Shown here in pieces: positions 15,571-22,268 of a stretch of DNA of 64,000 bases. The stretch is from the NCBI GenBank assembly GCA_947599925.1, contig CANQFT010000001.1, positions 124,001 to 188,000 on the forward strand. Direction: 5' to 3'. Made by a program: the position numbers and the translations under genes. The stretch comes from an uncultured Oscillospiraceae bacterium (GTDB lineage Bacteria > Bacillota > Clostridia > Oscillospirales > Oscillospiraceae). Below the pieces are notes generated by a model. The model ran no database searches, was not told the DNA's origin, and saw only the letters and a list, made by a program, of their open reading frames with translations. The first letter of the stretch is position 1, and every line of letters begins with the position of its first letter.

Positions 15571-16284
15571 TTACCTCAGAAGTTGCCGCAGGTGCTCCAG
15601 AGCCCGCTTTTCGATGCGGCTCACCTGCACCTGGCTCACCCCCAGCAGTTGGGCGCACCTGTCCTGGGTCATGGAGCGGTAGTAGCGAAGCAAGATCACC
15701 TTGCGCTCCCGCCCCTCCAAAGCCTGGATCGCCCCTTGCAGGGCCACCCGCTCGATCAGCTCCTCCTCCGGCCCCGGCGTCCCCAGGGCCGACTCCAGCG
15801 TCAGGCCGTCGGCGGTCTCGGCCTGGAGCGAGGCCACGCTCTGCCCGGCCATCTGCGCGGCGGCGATGTCCTCCGGACTGAGGCCGGTGTGGGCCGAGAG
15901 TTCGGAGAGGGTGGGTTCCCGGCCCAGGTTGGCCCCCAGCAGGGCGGCGGCGGCGCGGACGGTGGCGTGGCGCTCTTTCAGGGAGCGGCTCACCTTCACC
16001 GCGCCGTCGTCCCGCAAAAACCGCCGGATCTCCCCGGCGATCTTGGGCACGGCGTAGGTGGAAAACTGGGTGCCGTAGGCGCTGTCAAAGCCCTGAATGG
16101 CCTTCAAAAATCCCAGACAGCCCAGCTGGTAGAGGTCCTCGGCCTCCACGCCTCTGCCGTAGTACCGCCGGACGATGGACCAGATGAGCCCCGCGTTTTC
16201 CGTGATGGCCTGCTGGCAGGCGTCTTGGTCGCCGGCCTTGGCCTGGGCCAGCAGCTCGGCGGCAGGGGCACCGGCAGGGCTCAT
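15571..16284 (-). CDS. sigF: Forespore sigma factor sigma-F (SpoIIAC)
   Basis: This 237-residue sigma-70 family factor directs early forespore transcription. Region 2 is visible as AEDLYQLGCLGFLKAIQGFD and TYAVPKIAGEIRRFLRDDG, region 3 around EPTLSELSAHTGLSPEDI, and the region 4 helix-turn-helix as TQDRCAQLLGVSQVQVSRIE. It is the third gene of spoIIAA-spoIIAB-sigF, and its ATG overlaps the spoIIAB stop as ATGA. The gene order identifies it as sigma-F rather than sigma-G or sigma-B. Its presence shows that the lineage can sporulate or recently could. Confidence 0.94.
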   Translation of the reverse strand: MSPAGAPAAELLAQAKAGDQDACQQAITENAGLIWSIVRRYYGRGVEAEDLYQLGCLGFLKAIQGFDSAYGTQFSTYAVPKIAGEIRRFLRDDGAVKVSRSLKERHATVRAAAALLGANLGREPTLSELSAHTGLSPEDIAAAQMAGQSVASLQAETADGLTLESALGTPGPEEELIERVALQGAIQALEGRERKVILLRYYRSMTQDRCAQLLGVSQVQVSRIEKRALEHLRQLLR

Positions 16285-16727
16285 TTCCCCGCGCCCGGCC
16301 TGGGCGCGATGCGCTTTCGCATGGTGACGGTGGTGCCCTTGCCGGGGGCGGAGCGCACCCGCAGATAGTCCATAAAGCTCTCCATGATGGTAAAGCCCAT
16401 GCCGGAGCGGGAGTCGTCGCCGGTGGTGTAGAGGGGTTCGCGGGCCCGGTGTACGTCGGCGATGCCCACCCCCTTGTCCCGCACCATCACCTCAAAGAGC
16501 CGCCCCTCCAGAATGCGAAGCCGCAGAGTCACCACGCCCAGGTCTGTGGGGTAGGCGTGGACAATGACGTTTGTCACCGCCTCGCTGACGGCGGTCTTGA
16601 TGTCGCCGATCTCGTCCAGCGTGGGGTCCAGCTGGGCGGCGAAGCAGGCCGCCGTGGTCCGGGCGAAGGCCTCGTTGCTGCTTTTGGAGGGAAAGAGCAG
16701 CGTGGCCTGGTTCAAAATGGGGATCAT
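16281..16727 (-). CDS. spoIIAB: Anti-sigma-F factor/serine kinase SpoIIAB
   Basis: It binds and inhibits sigma-F and phosphorylates SpoIIAA. The start at 16727 (MIPILNQATLLFPSKSSNEA) gives 148 residues, the family size, behind TAAGGAGG. The longer frame lies in spoIIAA. The GHKL ATP-binding boxes are present: N-box SEAVTNVIVHAYP, G1 DKGVGI, and G2 GMGFTIMESFMD. It is translationally coupled to sigF. Confidence 0.94.
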   Translation of the reverse strand: MIPILNQATLLFPSKSSNEAFARTTAACFAAQLDPTLDEIGDIKTAVSEAVTNVIVHAYPTDLGVVTLRLRILEGRLFEVMVRDKGVGIADVHRAREPLYTTGDDSRSGMGFTIMESFMDYLRVRSAPGKGTTVTMRKRIAPRPGAGK

Positions 16728-16741
16728 ATGTACCCGCCTCC

Positions 16742-17047
16742 TTACGTTATGGAAATGAGCTTGTCCAGCCCCGCCGCCGCAAAGACCTTTTTCGCCTGGT
16801 CCGGCACGCGGCACAGGGCGATCTCCCCGCCGACCTCCTCCATCCGCCGCAGACCCCGCAGCACCACGGCAAGGCCGGAGGAGTCCATAAAGCTCACCTC
16901 GCCCATGTCCACCGCCAGCCGCCGCGGACTCCGGGCCACCAGTTCCCTGTCCAGGCCCAGCATGATGCTCCGGGCGCTGTGGTGGTCGATGTCGCCTTTC
17001 AGATACACCGTCAGGGCGCCGCCCTCTTGGACCAGTCCAATGCCCAT
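16742..17047 (-). CDS. spoIIAA: Anti-anti-sigma factor SpoIIAA
   Basis: The 101-residue STAS-domain protein contains VSFMDSSGLAVVLRG, with the serine that SpoIIAB phosphorylates and SpoIIE dephosphorylates. Unphosphorylated SpoIIAA frees sigma-F. AAAGGAGG precedes the ATG. It is the first gene of the operon and 14 nt from spoIIAB. I could not identify a convincing sigma-H promoter in 17048-17192, although this operon is normally sigma-H dependent. Confidence 0.93.
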   Translation of the reverse strand: MGIGLVQEGGALTVYLKGDIDHHSARSIMLGLDRELVARSPRRLAVDMGEVSFMDSSGLAVVLRGLRRMEEVGGEIALCRVPDQAKKVFAAAGLDKLISIT

Positions 17048-17169
17048 GGTCCCAGCCTCCTTTTCCCTGTGCCTCAGCTTGTCCCAAGGGCAGTATACGC
17101 CGCCGCCCCCGGCGAAAAAGGCCGAAGAAGGTCCCGCGGGGCGGGCAAATGTAAATTTTTCATAAAGAG

Positions 17170-17198
17170 GGGACAGGCGGAAAAAAACGTGCTATAAT
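17170..17198 (+). promoter_or_regulatory. Candidate promoter of the P-type ATPase gene, embedded in a palindrome
   Basis: GGGACA (17170-17175) and TATAAT (17193-17198) are 17 bp apart. The -10 box forms part of the left arm of the inverted repeat CTATAATAGCCGC / GCGGCTATTATAG (17192-17220). The -35 is weak (four of six). Confidence 0.55.
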
Positions 17199-17452
17199 AG
17201 CCGCTGGGCGGCTATTATAGATTTCGTTGCCGCCTTTGTTCCCCGGCTCCGCCGGGAACCGCAAAGGATGGCGCGTGATACCATGCCGCTTCGCGGACAT
17301 GGCGTCACTGCCGCTGGGCGGCTATTATAGATCGAAATGCCGCCTTTGCTCCCCGGCTCCGCCGGGAACCGCAAAGGATGGCACGTGATACCATGCCGCT
17401 TCGCGGACATGGCGTCACTATGCCGCCTTTGTTCCCCGGCCTCGCCGGGAAT
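17192..17452 (+). repeat. Multi-hairpin leader element, tandemly duplicated (110-bp period)
   Basis: Unit 1 runs 17201-17310 and unit 2 17311-17420, with only a few differences. A partial third unit (about 17420-17452) keeps only the central hairpin. Each full unit has a palindrome ending GGCTATTATAG, a central hairpin (CCTTTG / CAAAGG around CCGGC / GCCGG), and a hairpin of GTGATACCATG with CATGGCGTCAC. A related copy in the same orientation to its gene occupies the thyA leader (21560-21704). The element fills the whole 5' region of the ATPase gene; no ORF lies in it. Confidence 0.85.
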
Positions 17453-17484
17453 TGCCCCGATATACCAAAGAGGAGGGATCGGCC

Positions 17485-19812
17485 GTGGAGGAGGCGATGC
17501 TGGGGCTCACCAGCCAGGAGGCGGCGGCGCGGATGGCCGCCGGCGACGCCAATGTGGACACCCTGCCGCCCACCAAGTCCGTCCCCGCCATCCTCCGCGA
17601 CAACCTGATCACGCCCTTCAACCTTCTCAACCTGGCCCTGGCCGCGCTGGTGGTGCTGGCGGGCTCGTGGAAAAACGCCCTCTTTCTGGGCGTTATCTTT
17701 TGGAACACCGTCATCGGCACGGTCCAGGAACTCCGGGCCAAGGCCGTCATCGACAAACTCTCCCTCATCGCCGCGCCCCACGCCAAGGTCCTCCGGGACG
17801 GGCAGGAGCGCTTTTTGGCGCTGGAGGAGTTGGTCCGGGGCGACGTGGTCAAGCTGGGCCCAGGGGACCAGGTGGGAGCGGACTGCGTGATCCTCCGGGG
17901 CGTCTGCCGCATGGACGAGAGCCTGCTCACCGGGGAATCGGACCCGGTGGAGCGGACCGTGGGGGAGACCCTTCTGTCGGGCAGCTACCTCGTCTCCGGC
18001 CACTGTCTGGCCCAGGTGGTCCATGTGGGCGCGGAGAACTACGCCGCCCAGATCACCGCCGAGGCCAAGTACATCAAGCGCCCCCGCTCGGAGATCATGG
18101 ACTGCGTCAACCGCGTCATCCGGTGCGTGAGCTATATTCTGGGCCCGGTGGGGCTGGCCCTCTTTGTCAAGCAGTGCTTTTTCGCCAACTTCACCTGGCG
18201 CCAGGCGGTGGTGTCCACCGTGGCCGCCATGGTGGGCATGATCCCGGAGGGCCTGGTGCTGCTCACCAGCGTGGTGCTGGCCGTCAGCGTGGTGCGCCTC
18301 TCCCGCCGCGGCGCGCTGGCCCAGGACCTCCACTCCGTGGAGATGCTGGCCCGCGTGGACACCCTGTGCCTTGACAAGACGGGCACGCTGACCACCGGGG
18401 AGTTCACCGTGGACGCTCTGGCCCCGGCGGCGGGCTTTGACCCGGTCCGGCTCAAGGCCGGCCTTGCCGCTCTGCTGGCGGCCACCGGGGACGAAAACCC
18501 CACCGGCCGGGCCCTGAGCGCCTATGCGGGCCCTCCTCCGGCGTGGGAGGTGGACCGCGCCGCCCCCTTCCGCTCGGACCGGAAGTGGAGCGGCGGCAGC
18601 TTTGCCCATGGCGAGACCTGGGTCATGGGGGCGGCGGAGAAGCTCTTCCCCGATGGCCTGGGGGACCTGGAGCCCCAGCGCCTGTCCCTGGCCGGGCGGG
18701 GACTGCGGGTGGTGGTCCTGGGCTGGGCGCCAGAGCCCTTGGGCCCTGACGGGAGCCTGCCCGCAGGCCTTGTCCCGGCGGGCCTTGTGGCCCTGTCGGA
18801 CACCCTCCGCCCCTCGGCGGCGGAGACCCTGGCCTATTTCCGGGCCCAAGGCGTGGCGCTGAAGATCATCTCCGGCGACGACCCCAGAACCGTGGCCGAC
18901 CTGGCCCGTCAGGCGGGCTTTGACGCGGGGGACCGCTGGATCGACGCCGGCACGCTCTCCGGCGAGGCCGCCACCAGAGCGGCGGCGGAGGAATACGCCA
19001 TCTTTGGCCGGGTGACGCCCCAGCAGAAGCTCTGGCTGGTCCAGGCGCTGCGGAGCGCGGGCCACACCGTCGCCATGACCGGCGACGGGGTCAACGACGT
19101 GCTGGCCCTGCGGGAGAGCGACTGCGCCGTGGCCATGGCCGCGGGGAGCGAGGCGGCCCGGAACGTGAGCCAGCTGGTGCTGATGAACTCGGACTTTTCC
19201 GCCATGCCCGCTGTGGTGGCCGAGGGCCGCCGGGCCATCAACAACCTCCAGCGCTCGGCGTCCCTGTTTTTGACCAAGACCTGCTTCAGCGTGATCCTGG
19301 CGGTGTGTTTCCTCTTTCTCTCCGCGGGCTACCCCTTCCAGCCCATCCAGCTCACCCTCATCAGCGCCCTCACCATCGGCGCCCCCTCTTTCCTGCTGGC
19401 GCTGGAGCCCAACCGCCAGCGCGTCCAGGGGCGCTTCCGGGACAACGTGTTCGCCCGGGCCCTGCCCGGCGGTCTCGCCATGGCCACCGGCGTCCTCTGG
19501 TGCGTGGCCTGGGCGGGCTGGCTGGACCTGGGCGCCGGGGAACTGTCCACCCTGTGCGTGCTGTTGACGGGCTTTGGGGGCCTGGTGAACCTCTGCCTGA
19601 TCAGCGCGCCGCTGGACCCGTTGCGGGGACTGCTGCTGGGGACGATGGCGGTGTGTTTCTGCCTGGCGGTCTGGCGGTTTCCGGGCCTTTTTTCCCTGGC
19701 CCTGCCTATGGAGGGACGGCTGTGGGCCCTGCTGGCCGGGCTGGGCCTCTGGACCGTGGGCGTCCAAGTCCTCCTCCACCGGCTGGTCAGACGGAGAATG
19801 AAACGGACATAA
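17485..19812 (+). CDS. CtpE-like cation-transporting P-type ATPase
   Basis: This membrane ATPase is of the HAD-IC P-type family. I prefer the GTG at 17485, 8 nt after GAGGAGG, giving 775 residues. A TTG at 17452 lies upstream of that ribosome site. Motifs: TGES phosphatase loop (LLTGESDPVE), a transmembrane PEGL (VGMIPEGLVLL), the phosphorylation site CLDKTGTLTTGE, and the hinge MTGDGVNDVLALRES. About ten membrane segments are expected: two pairs in the N-terminal half and six at the C-terminus. Overall length and segment order match actinobacterial CtpE, a reported calcium importer, rather than CopA, KdpB or large Ca/Mg pumps. The transported ion is an inference. No metal-binding N-terminal domain is present. 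Confidence 0.85.
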   Translation: MEEAMLGLTSQEAAARMAAGDANVDTLPPTKSVPAILRDNLITPFNLLNLALAALVVLAGSWKNALFLGVIFWNTVIGTVQELRAKAVIDKLSLIAAPHAKVLRDGQERFLALEELVRGDVVKLGPGDQVGADCVILRGVCRMDESLLTGESDPVERTVGETLLSGSYLVSGHCLAQVVHVGAENYAAQITAEAKYIKRPRSEIMDCVNRVIRCVSYILGPVGLALFVKQCFFANFTWRQAVVSTVAAMVGMIPEGLVLLTSVVLAVSVVRLSRRGALAQDLHSVEMLARVDTLCLDKTGTLTTGEFTVDALAPAAGFDPVRLKAGLAALLAATGDENPTGRALSAYAGPPPAWEVDRAAPFRSDRKWSGGSFAHGETWVMGAAEKLFPDGLGDLEPQRLSLAGRGLRVVVLGWAPEPLGPDGSLPAGLVPAGLVALSDTLRPSAAETLAYFRAQGVALKIISGDDPRTVADLARQAGFDAGDRWIDAGTLSGEAATRAAAEEYAIFGRVTPQQKLWLVQALRSAGHTVAMTGDGVNDVLALRESDCAVAMAAGSEAARNVSQLVLMNSDFSAMPAVVAEGRRAINNLQRSASLFLTKTCFSVILAVCFLFLSAGYPFQPIQLTLISALTIGAPSFLLALEPNRQRVQGRFRDNVFARALPGGLAMATGVLWCVAWAGWLDLGAGELSTLCVLLTGFGGLVNLCLISAPLDPLRGLLLGTMAVCFCLAVWRFPGLFSLALPMEGRLWALLAGLGLWTVGVQVLLHRLVRRRMKRT

Positions 19813-19813
19813 A

Positions 19814-19848
19814 AAAACTCCGGCGAACGACTTGTCCGCCGGAGTTTT
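19814..19848 (+). terminator. Terminator of the P-type ATPase gene
   Basis: A 12-bp stem (AAAACTCCGGCG with CGCCGGAGTTTT, positions 19814-19825 and 19837-19848) begins right after the stop codon and ends in a T run. Confidence 0.85.
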
Positions 19849-19865
19849 CGTTTCTTTGACAAACT

Positions 19866-19897
19866 GAAAGCCCCTGAAACCGCGTGGTTTCAGGGGC
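19866..19897 (-). terminator. Terminator of the BI-1 gene
   Basis: GCCCCTGAAACC and its complement (19870-19881, 19886-19897) enclose a four-base loop. The minus-strand tail reads TTTCAGTTTG. This convergent junction has two plain hairpins and lacks the 63-nt element found at the other four convergent junctions. Confidence 0.7.
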
Positions 19898-19910
19898 CTT
19901 TTGCGTCTTC

Positions 19911-20642
19911 TCAGTCCTGGTTCCTGCCGAAGATCCGCAGCAGATAGAGAAAGAGGTTGATAAAGTCCAGATAGAGCTCCAGGGCCGAGATGATGCTGGC
20001 CTTTTTCAGCATGGCGTCGTCGCCCTGAAAGCCGTAGTAAAAGCTCTTGATCTTCTGGGTGTCATAGGCGGTAAAGCCCAGGAAGAGGATCACGCCCAAG
20101 GTACACATCACCCTGTCGGCCACCTCCAGAGCGGGGATAAAGAGCATGAGCAGGTTGAAGATGACGATGGCGATGAGGCCGCCCAGCAGGACGGTCCGCA
20201 GCCGGCTCAGGTCGATCTTGGTCAGATAGCCGAAGAGGGCCATGCCGCCGAAGTAGAGGGCGGTGAAGCCGAACACCAGCACCAGGGTGGTCAACTCAAA
20301 GGACAAGAGGATCAAGGAGAAGGTCAGGCCGGTGAGGACGGAGTAGAGAAAGAAGCAGGCCGTGGCCCCGGCCGGGGAGATCTTCTGGATCCGGGCGGAC
20401 ATAACGACCACCACCACCAGCTCGGCGATCAGGATGACCAACTGGATCCAGGGTATGGCGTTCAGGGCGTTGAACAGGATCGACTGCCCCGGCGCGGTCC
20501 AGGCCAGGCCCCAGGCGACGCCAAAGGTCACCAGCAACCCCAGGAACATGATGCCAAAGGTCTTGGCGGTGTAGCGGCTCAGAGATTCCTGCCGCTGGAC
20601 GCCAAAGGACTGGGGCTGTTCAGGATAGAAATGTTCCGGCAT
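19911..20642 (-). CDS. Bax inhibitor-1 family membrane protein
   Basis: The 243-residue protein has seven hydrophobic segments after a polar N-terminus (MPEHFYPEQPQSFGVQRQES). Typical BI-1/YccA/YetJ features include FGIMFLGLLVTFGVAW, the central FGFTALYFGGMALFGYLTKIDLS, and a C-terminal FTAYDTQKIKSFYYG with ALELYLDFINLFLYLLR. Bacterial relatives such as YetJ are pH-sensitive calcium leak channels. Whether this one is a channel cannot be told from sequence. It has its own promoter at 20677-20705. Confidence 0.9.
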   Translation of the reverse strand: MPEHFYPEQPQSFGVQRQESLSRYTAKTFGIMFLGLLVTFGVAWGLAWTAPGQSILFNALNAIPWIQLVILIAELVVVVVMSARIQKISPAGATACFFLYSVLTGLTFSLILLSFELTTLVLVFGFTALYFGGMALFGYLTKIDLSRLRTVLLGGLIAIVIFNLLMLFIPALEVADRVMCTLGVILFLGFTAYDTQKIKSFYYGFQGDDAMLKKASIISALELYLDFINLFLYLLRIFGRNQD

Positions 20643-20676
20643 GGAAAAACACCTCGCTTTTCAAAAATCGAGAGAT

Positions 20677-20705
20677 AGTATATCACACCTGGGAACCGTT
20701 TACAA
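20677..20705 (-). promoter_or_regulatory. sigma-A promoter of the BI-1 gene
   Basis: TTGTAA (20705-20700) and TATACT (20682-20677) on the minus strand are 17 bp apart, just past the thyA stop. Confidence 0.75.
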
Positions 20706-20714
20706 GAGGGGCGC

Positions 20715-21545
20715 CTACACCGCCACCGGGATGGCCTCTGCCAGCTCGTGATATTGGTATCCCTCCACGGTGAAGCTCTGCTTGGTAAAGGCGTAAAAAT
20801 CCGTGACGGCGGGATCCAGCGTGACCCTGGGGGCGGGGTAGGGCTCCCGCCGCAAAAGCTCCTCCACCATGGGCACATGGCGGTCGTAGATGTGGCAGTC
20901 GGCGATGACGTGGACCAGCTCTCCCGCCTCCAGCCCGGACGCCTGGGCCAGCATCATCAGCAGGGCGGCGTACTGCATCACGTTCCAGCCGTTGGCCGTC
21001 AGCATATCCTGGCTCCTCTGGTTCAAAATGCCGTTGAGGGTGCGGCCGCTGACGTTAAAGGTCATGGACCAGGCGCAGGGCTGCAGGCCCATCTCTTTCA
21101 GGTCGTGGTGGTTGAAGATACTGGTCACCATCCGCCGGGAAGCGGGATTTTCCCGCAGGGTCTTGAGGATCCAGTCCACCTGGTCCATCCGCCCCTCCGG
21201 GAAGTCGTACTCCACCCCCAGCTGGTAGCCGTAGGCTTTGCCGATGGAGCCCGTCTCGTCGGCCCAGGCGTCCCAGACGTGGGACCCCAGGTCCTTGATG
21301 TTGTTGGACTTCTTCTGCCAGATCCACAGCAGCTCGTCCACAGCGGACTTGAAATACTGCCGCCGCACGGTGAGCATGGGAAACTCCCGCCGCAGGTCGT
21401 AGCGGTTGACCACGCCAAAGAGCTTCACCGTATGGGCCGGCGTCCCATCCTCCCACCGGGGCCGGACGGGCAGGTCGGTGTCCCACACCCCATGGTCTAA
21501 AATATCCCGGCAATTCCGAAGAAATACCTCATCGGCGTAACTCAT
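20715..21545 (-). CDS. thyA: Thymidylate synthase (ThyA), phi3T/Bacillus ThyA-like type
   Basis: It methylates dUMP to dTMP with methylene-tetrahydrofolate. The ATG at 21545 (MSYADEVFLRNCRDIL) follows AGAGGGG and gives 276 residues. A GTG at 21554 in frame is less well placed. Signatures are DGTPAHTVKLFGV, GSIGKAYGYQLG, the catalytic cysteine in GLQPCAWSMTF, QRSQDMLTANGWN and DCHIYDRHVPMVEELLRR, with the chain ending AIPVAV. The residue after the catalytic Cys is Ala instead of the His of E. coli-type enzymes, and the lineage resembles the phage phi3T/B. subtilis ThyA branch. Transcription starts about 150 nt upstream, inside a structured repeat. Confidence 0.93.
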   Translation of the reverse strand: MSYADEVFLRNCRDILDHGVWDTDLPVRPRWEDGTPAHTVKLFGVVNRYDLRREFPMLTVRRQYFKSAVDELLWIWQKKSNNIKDLGSHVWDAWADETGSIGKAYGYQLGVEYDFPEGRMDQVDWILKTLRENPASRRMVTSIFNHHDLKEMGLQPCAWSMTFNVSGRTLNGILNQRSQDMLTANGWNVMQYAALLMMLAQASGLEAGELVHVIADCHIYDRHVPMVEELLRREPYPAPRVTLDPAVTDFYAFTKQSFTVEGYQYHELAEAIPVAV

Positions 21546-21559
21546 CAAAAACACCCCTC

Positions 21560-21704
21560 TCGCGGCACAATAGCTACCTTGCGGCTAGGATACCACATCC
21601 GCGCCAGCGGTGTGGTATCCTGCGCCATCCTTTGCGGTTCCCGGCAAGGCCGGGGAGCAAAGGCGGCATCCAGCCGTATAATGTCCGCTTTGCGGACATT
21701 ATAC
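21560..21704 (-). repeat. Multi-hairpin leader element, thyA copy
   Basis: Read along thyA transcription, this holds a 13-bp palindrome (GTATAATGTCCGC with GCGGACATTATAC; 21704-21692 and 21688-21676). A central hairpin of CCTTTGC / GCAAAGG around CCGGC / GCCGG follows (21666-21625), then a 10-bp hairpin of GGATACCACA with TGTGGTATCC (21620-21611, 21597-21588). The order and spacing match the element before the P-type ATPase gene, but the arm sequences differ with pairing kept. Confidence 0.85.
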
Positions 21705-21726
21705 CACAAAAGGGGTGCAGTTGCAA
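21698..21726 (-). promoter_or_regulatory. sigma-A promoter of thyA, -10 box inside the element palindrome
   Basis: TTGCAA (21726-21721) and TATAAT (21703-21698) are 17 bp apart on the minus strand. The -10 is the first arm of the element's palindrome, as at the P-type ATPase gene. Confidence 0.8.
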
Positions 21727-21756
21727 TCGGATCGGCGGGGCCGGGTCGTCCGGGCT

Positions 21757-22170
21757 CTAGTGCCACTTGGCGTCGCCCCGGATGACCAGGTCAAAGTGGA
21801 GCCGCTGGGAGATGTCCTCCACCGTCCCGTCCGCCGCCGTGCCCTGGCCGGTGAACAGAACGTCTGTCCCCTGACCATCGCGCTCCAGGGTGTAGTCCAG
21901 GGTCAGGCCGTCCTGGTAGGTCGCCACCATCTCATGGGCAAAGGCCCCCACGCCGTCGTTGAAGGCCGCGCTCTGTTCCGCCAGGGTCGCCGGCGTGTGG
22001 ATGCCCAGGCCGTTGTACGGCTGGAAGGTGACCACCGGGTAGCGGACGTTTCCTCCGTCCCAGCTTCCCACGTACTGCCGGGGGTGCCAGTACAGATACC
22101 CCCAAGCGCCCCCCAGCCCCACCAGTAGGAGCCCGCAGACGCACAGTCCGATGACTACTTTTTTCCTCAC
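21757..22170 (-). CDS. Small membrane-anchored extracellular protein, unknown function
   Basis: I do not recognise a family. The likely start is the GTG at 22170, 6 nt after GGAGGGG, giving 137 residues: RKK then a single hydrophobic helix (VVIGLCVCGLLLVGLGG, residues ~4-22) that anchors the protein. The remaining ~110 residues look soluble and extracellular (SWDGGNVRYPVVTFQPYNGL, TLDYTLERDGQGTDVLFTGQ), with alternating hydrophobics that suggest a beta-rich fold. It has its own promoter. The Cys residues in the helix do not form a standard lipobox. Confidence 0.65.
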   Translation of the reverse strand: MRKKVVIGLCVCGLLLVGLGGAWGYLYWHPRQYVGSWDGGNVRYPVVTFQPYNGLGIHTPATLAEQSAAFNDGVGAFAHEMVATYQDGLTLDYTLERDGQGTDVLFTGQGTAADGTVEDISQRLHFDLVIRGDAKWH

Positions 22171-22210
22171 GCCGCTCCCCTCCAATCACAAGGCCAAACT
22201 TCTTGCTTCC

Positions 22211-22239
22211 ATCATACCACGTCCCGCCCCAAAAGGCAA
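22211..22239 (-). promoter_or_regulatory. sigma-A promoter of the small anchored-protein gene
   Basis: TTGCCT (22239-22234) and TATGAT (22216-22211) on the minus strand are 17 bp apart. They lie between the htpG stop and the GTG at 22170. Confidence 0.78.
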
Positions 22240-22268
22240 CCCGCGACCAAAGGGGACGGACCGGTCCC

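Noticed and set aside
17048..17192. A sigma-H promoter for the spoIIA operon.
   Set aside because: Expected from biology, but no AGGAWWT / GAAT pair at correct spacing could be read in this stretch.
17201..17452. CRISPR array, suggested by the tandem repeats.
   Set aside because: Units are contiguous 110-bp duplications without spacers and no cas gene is present.
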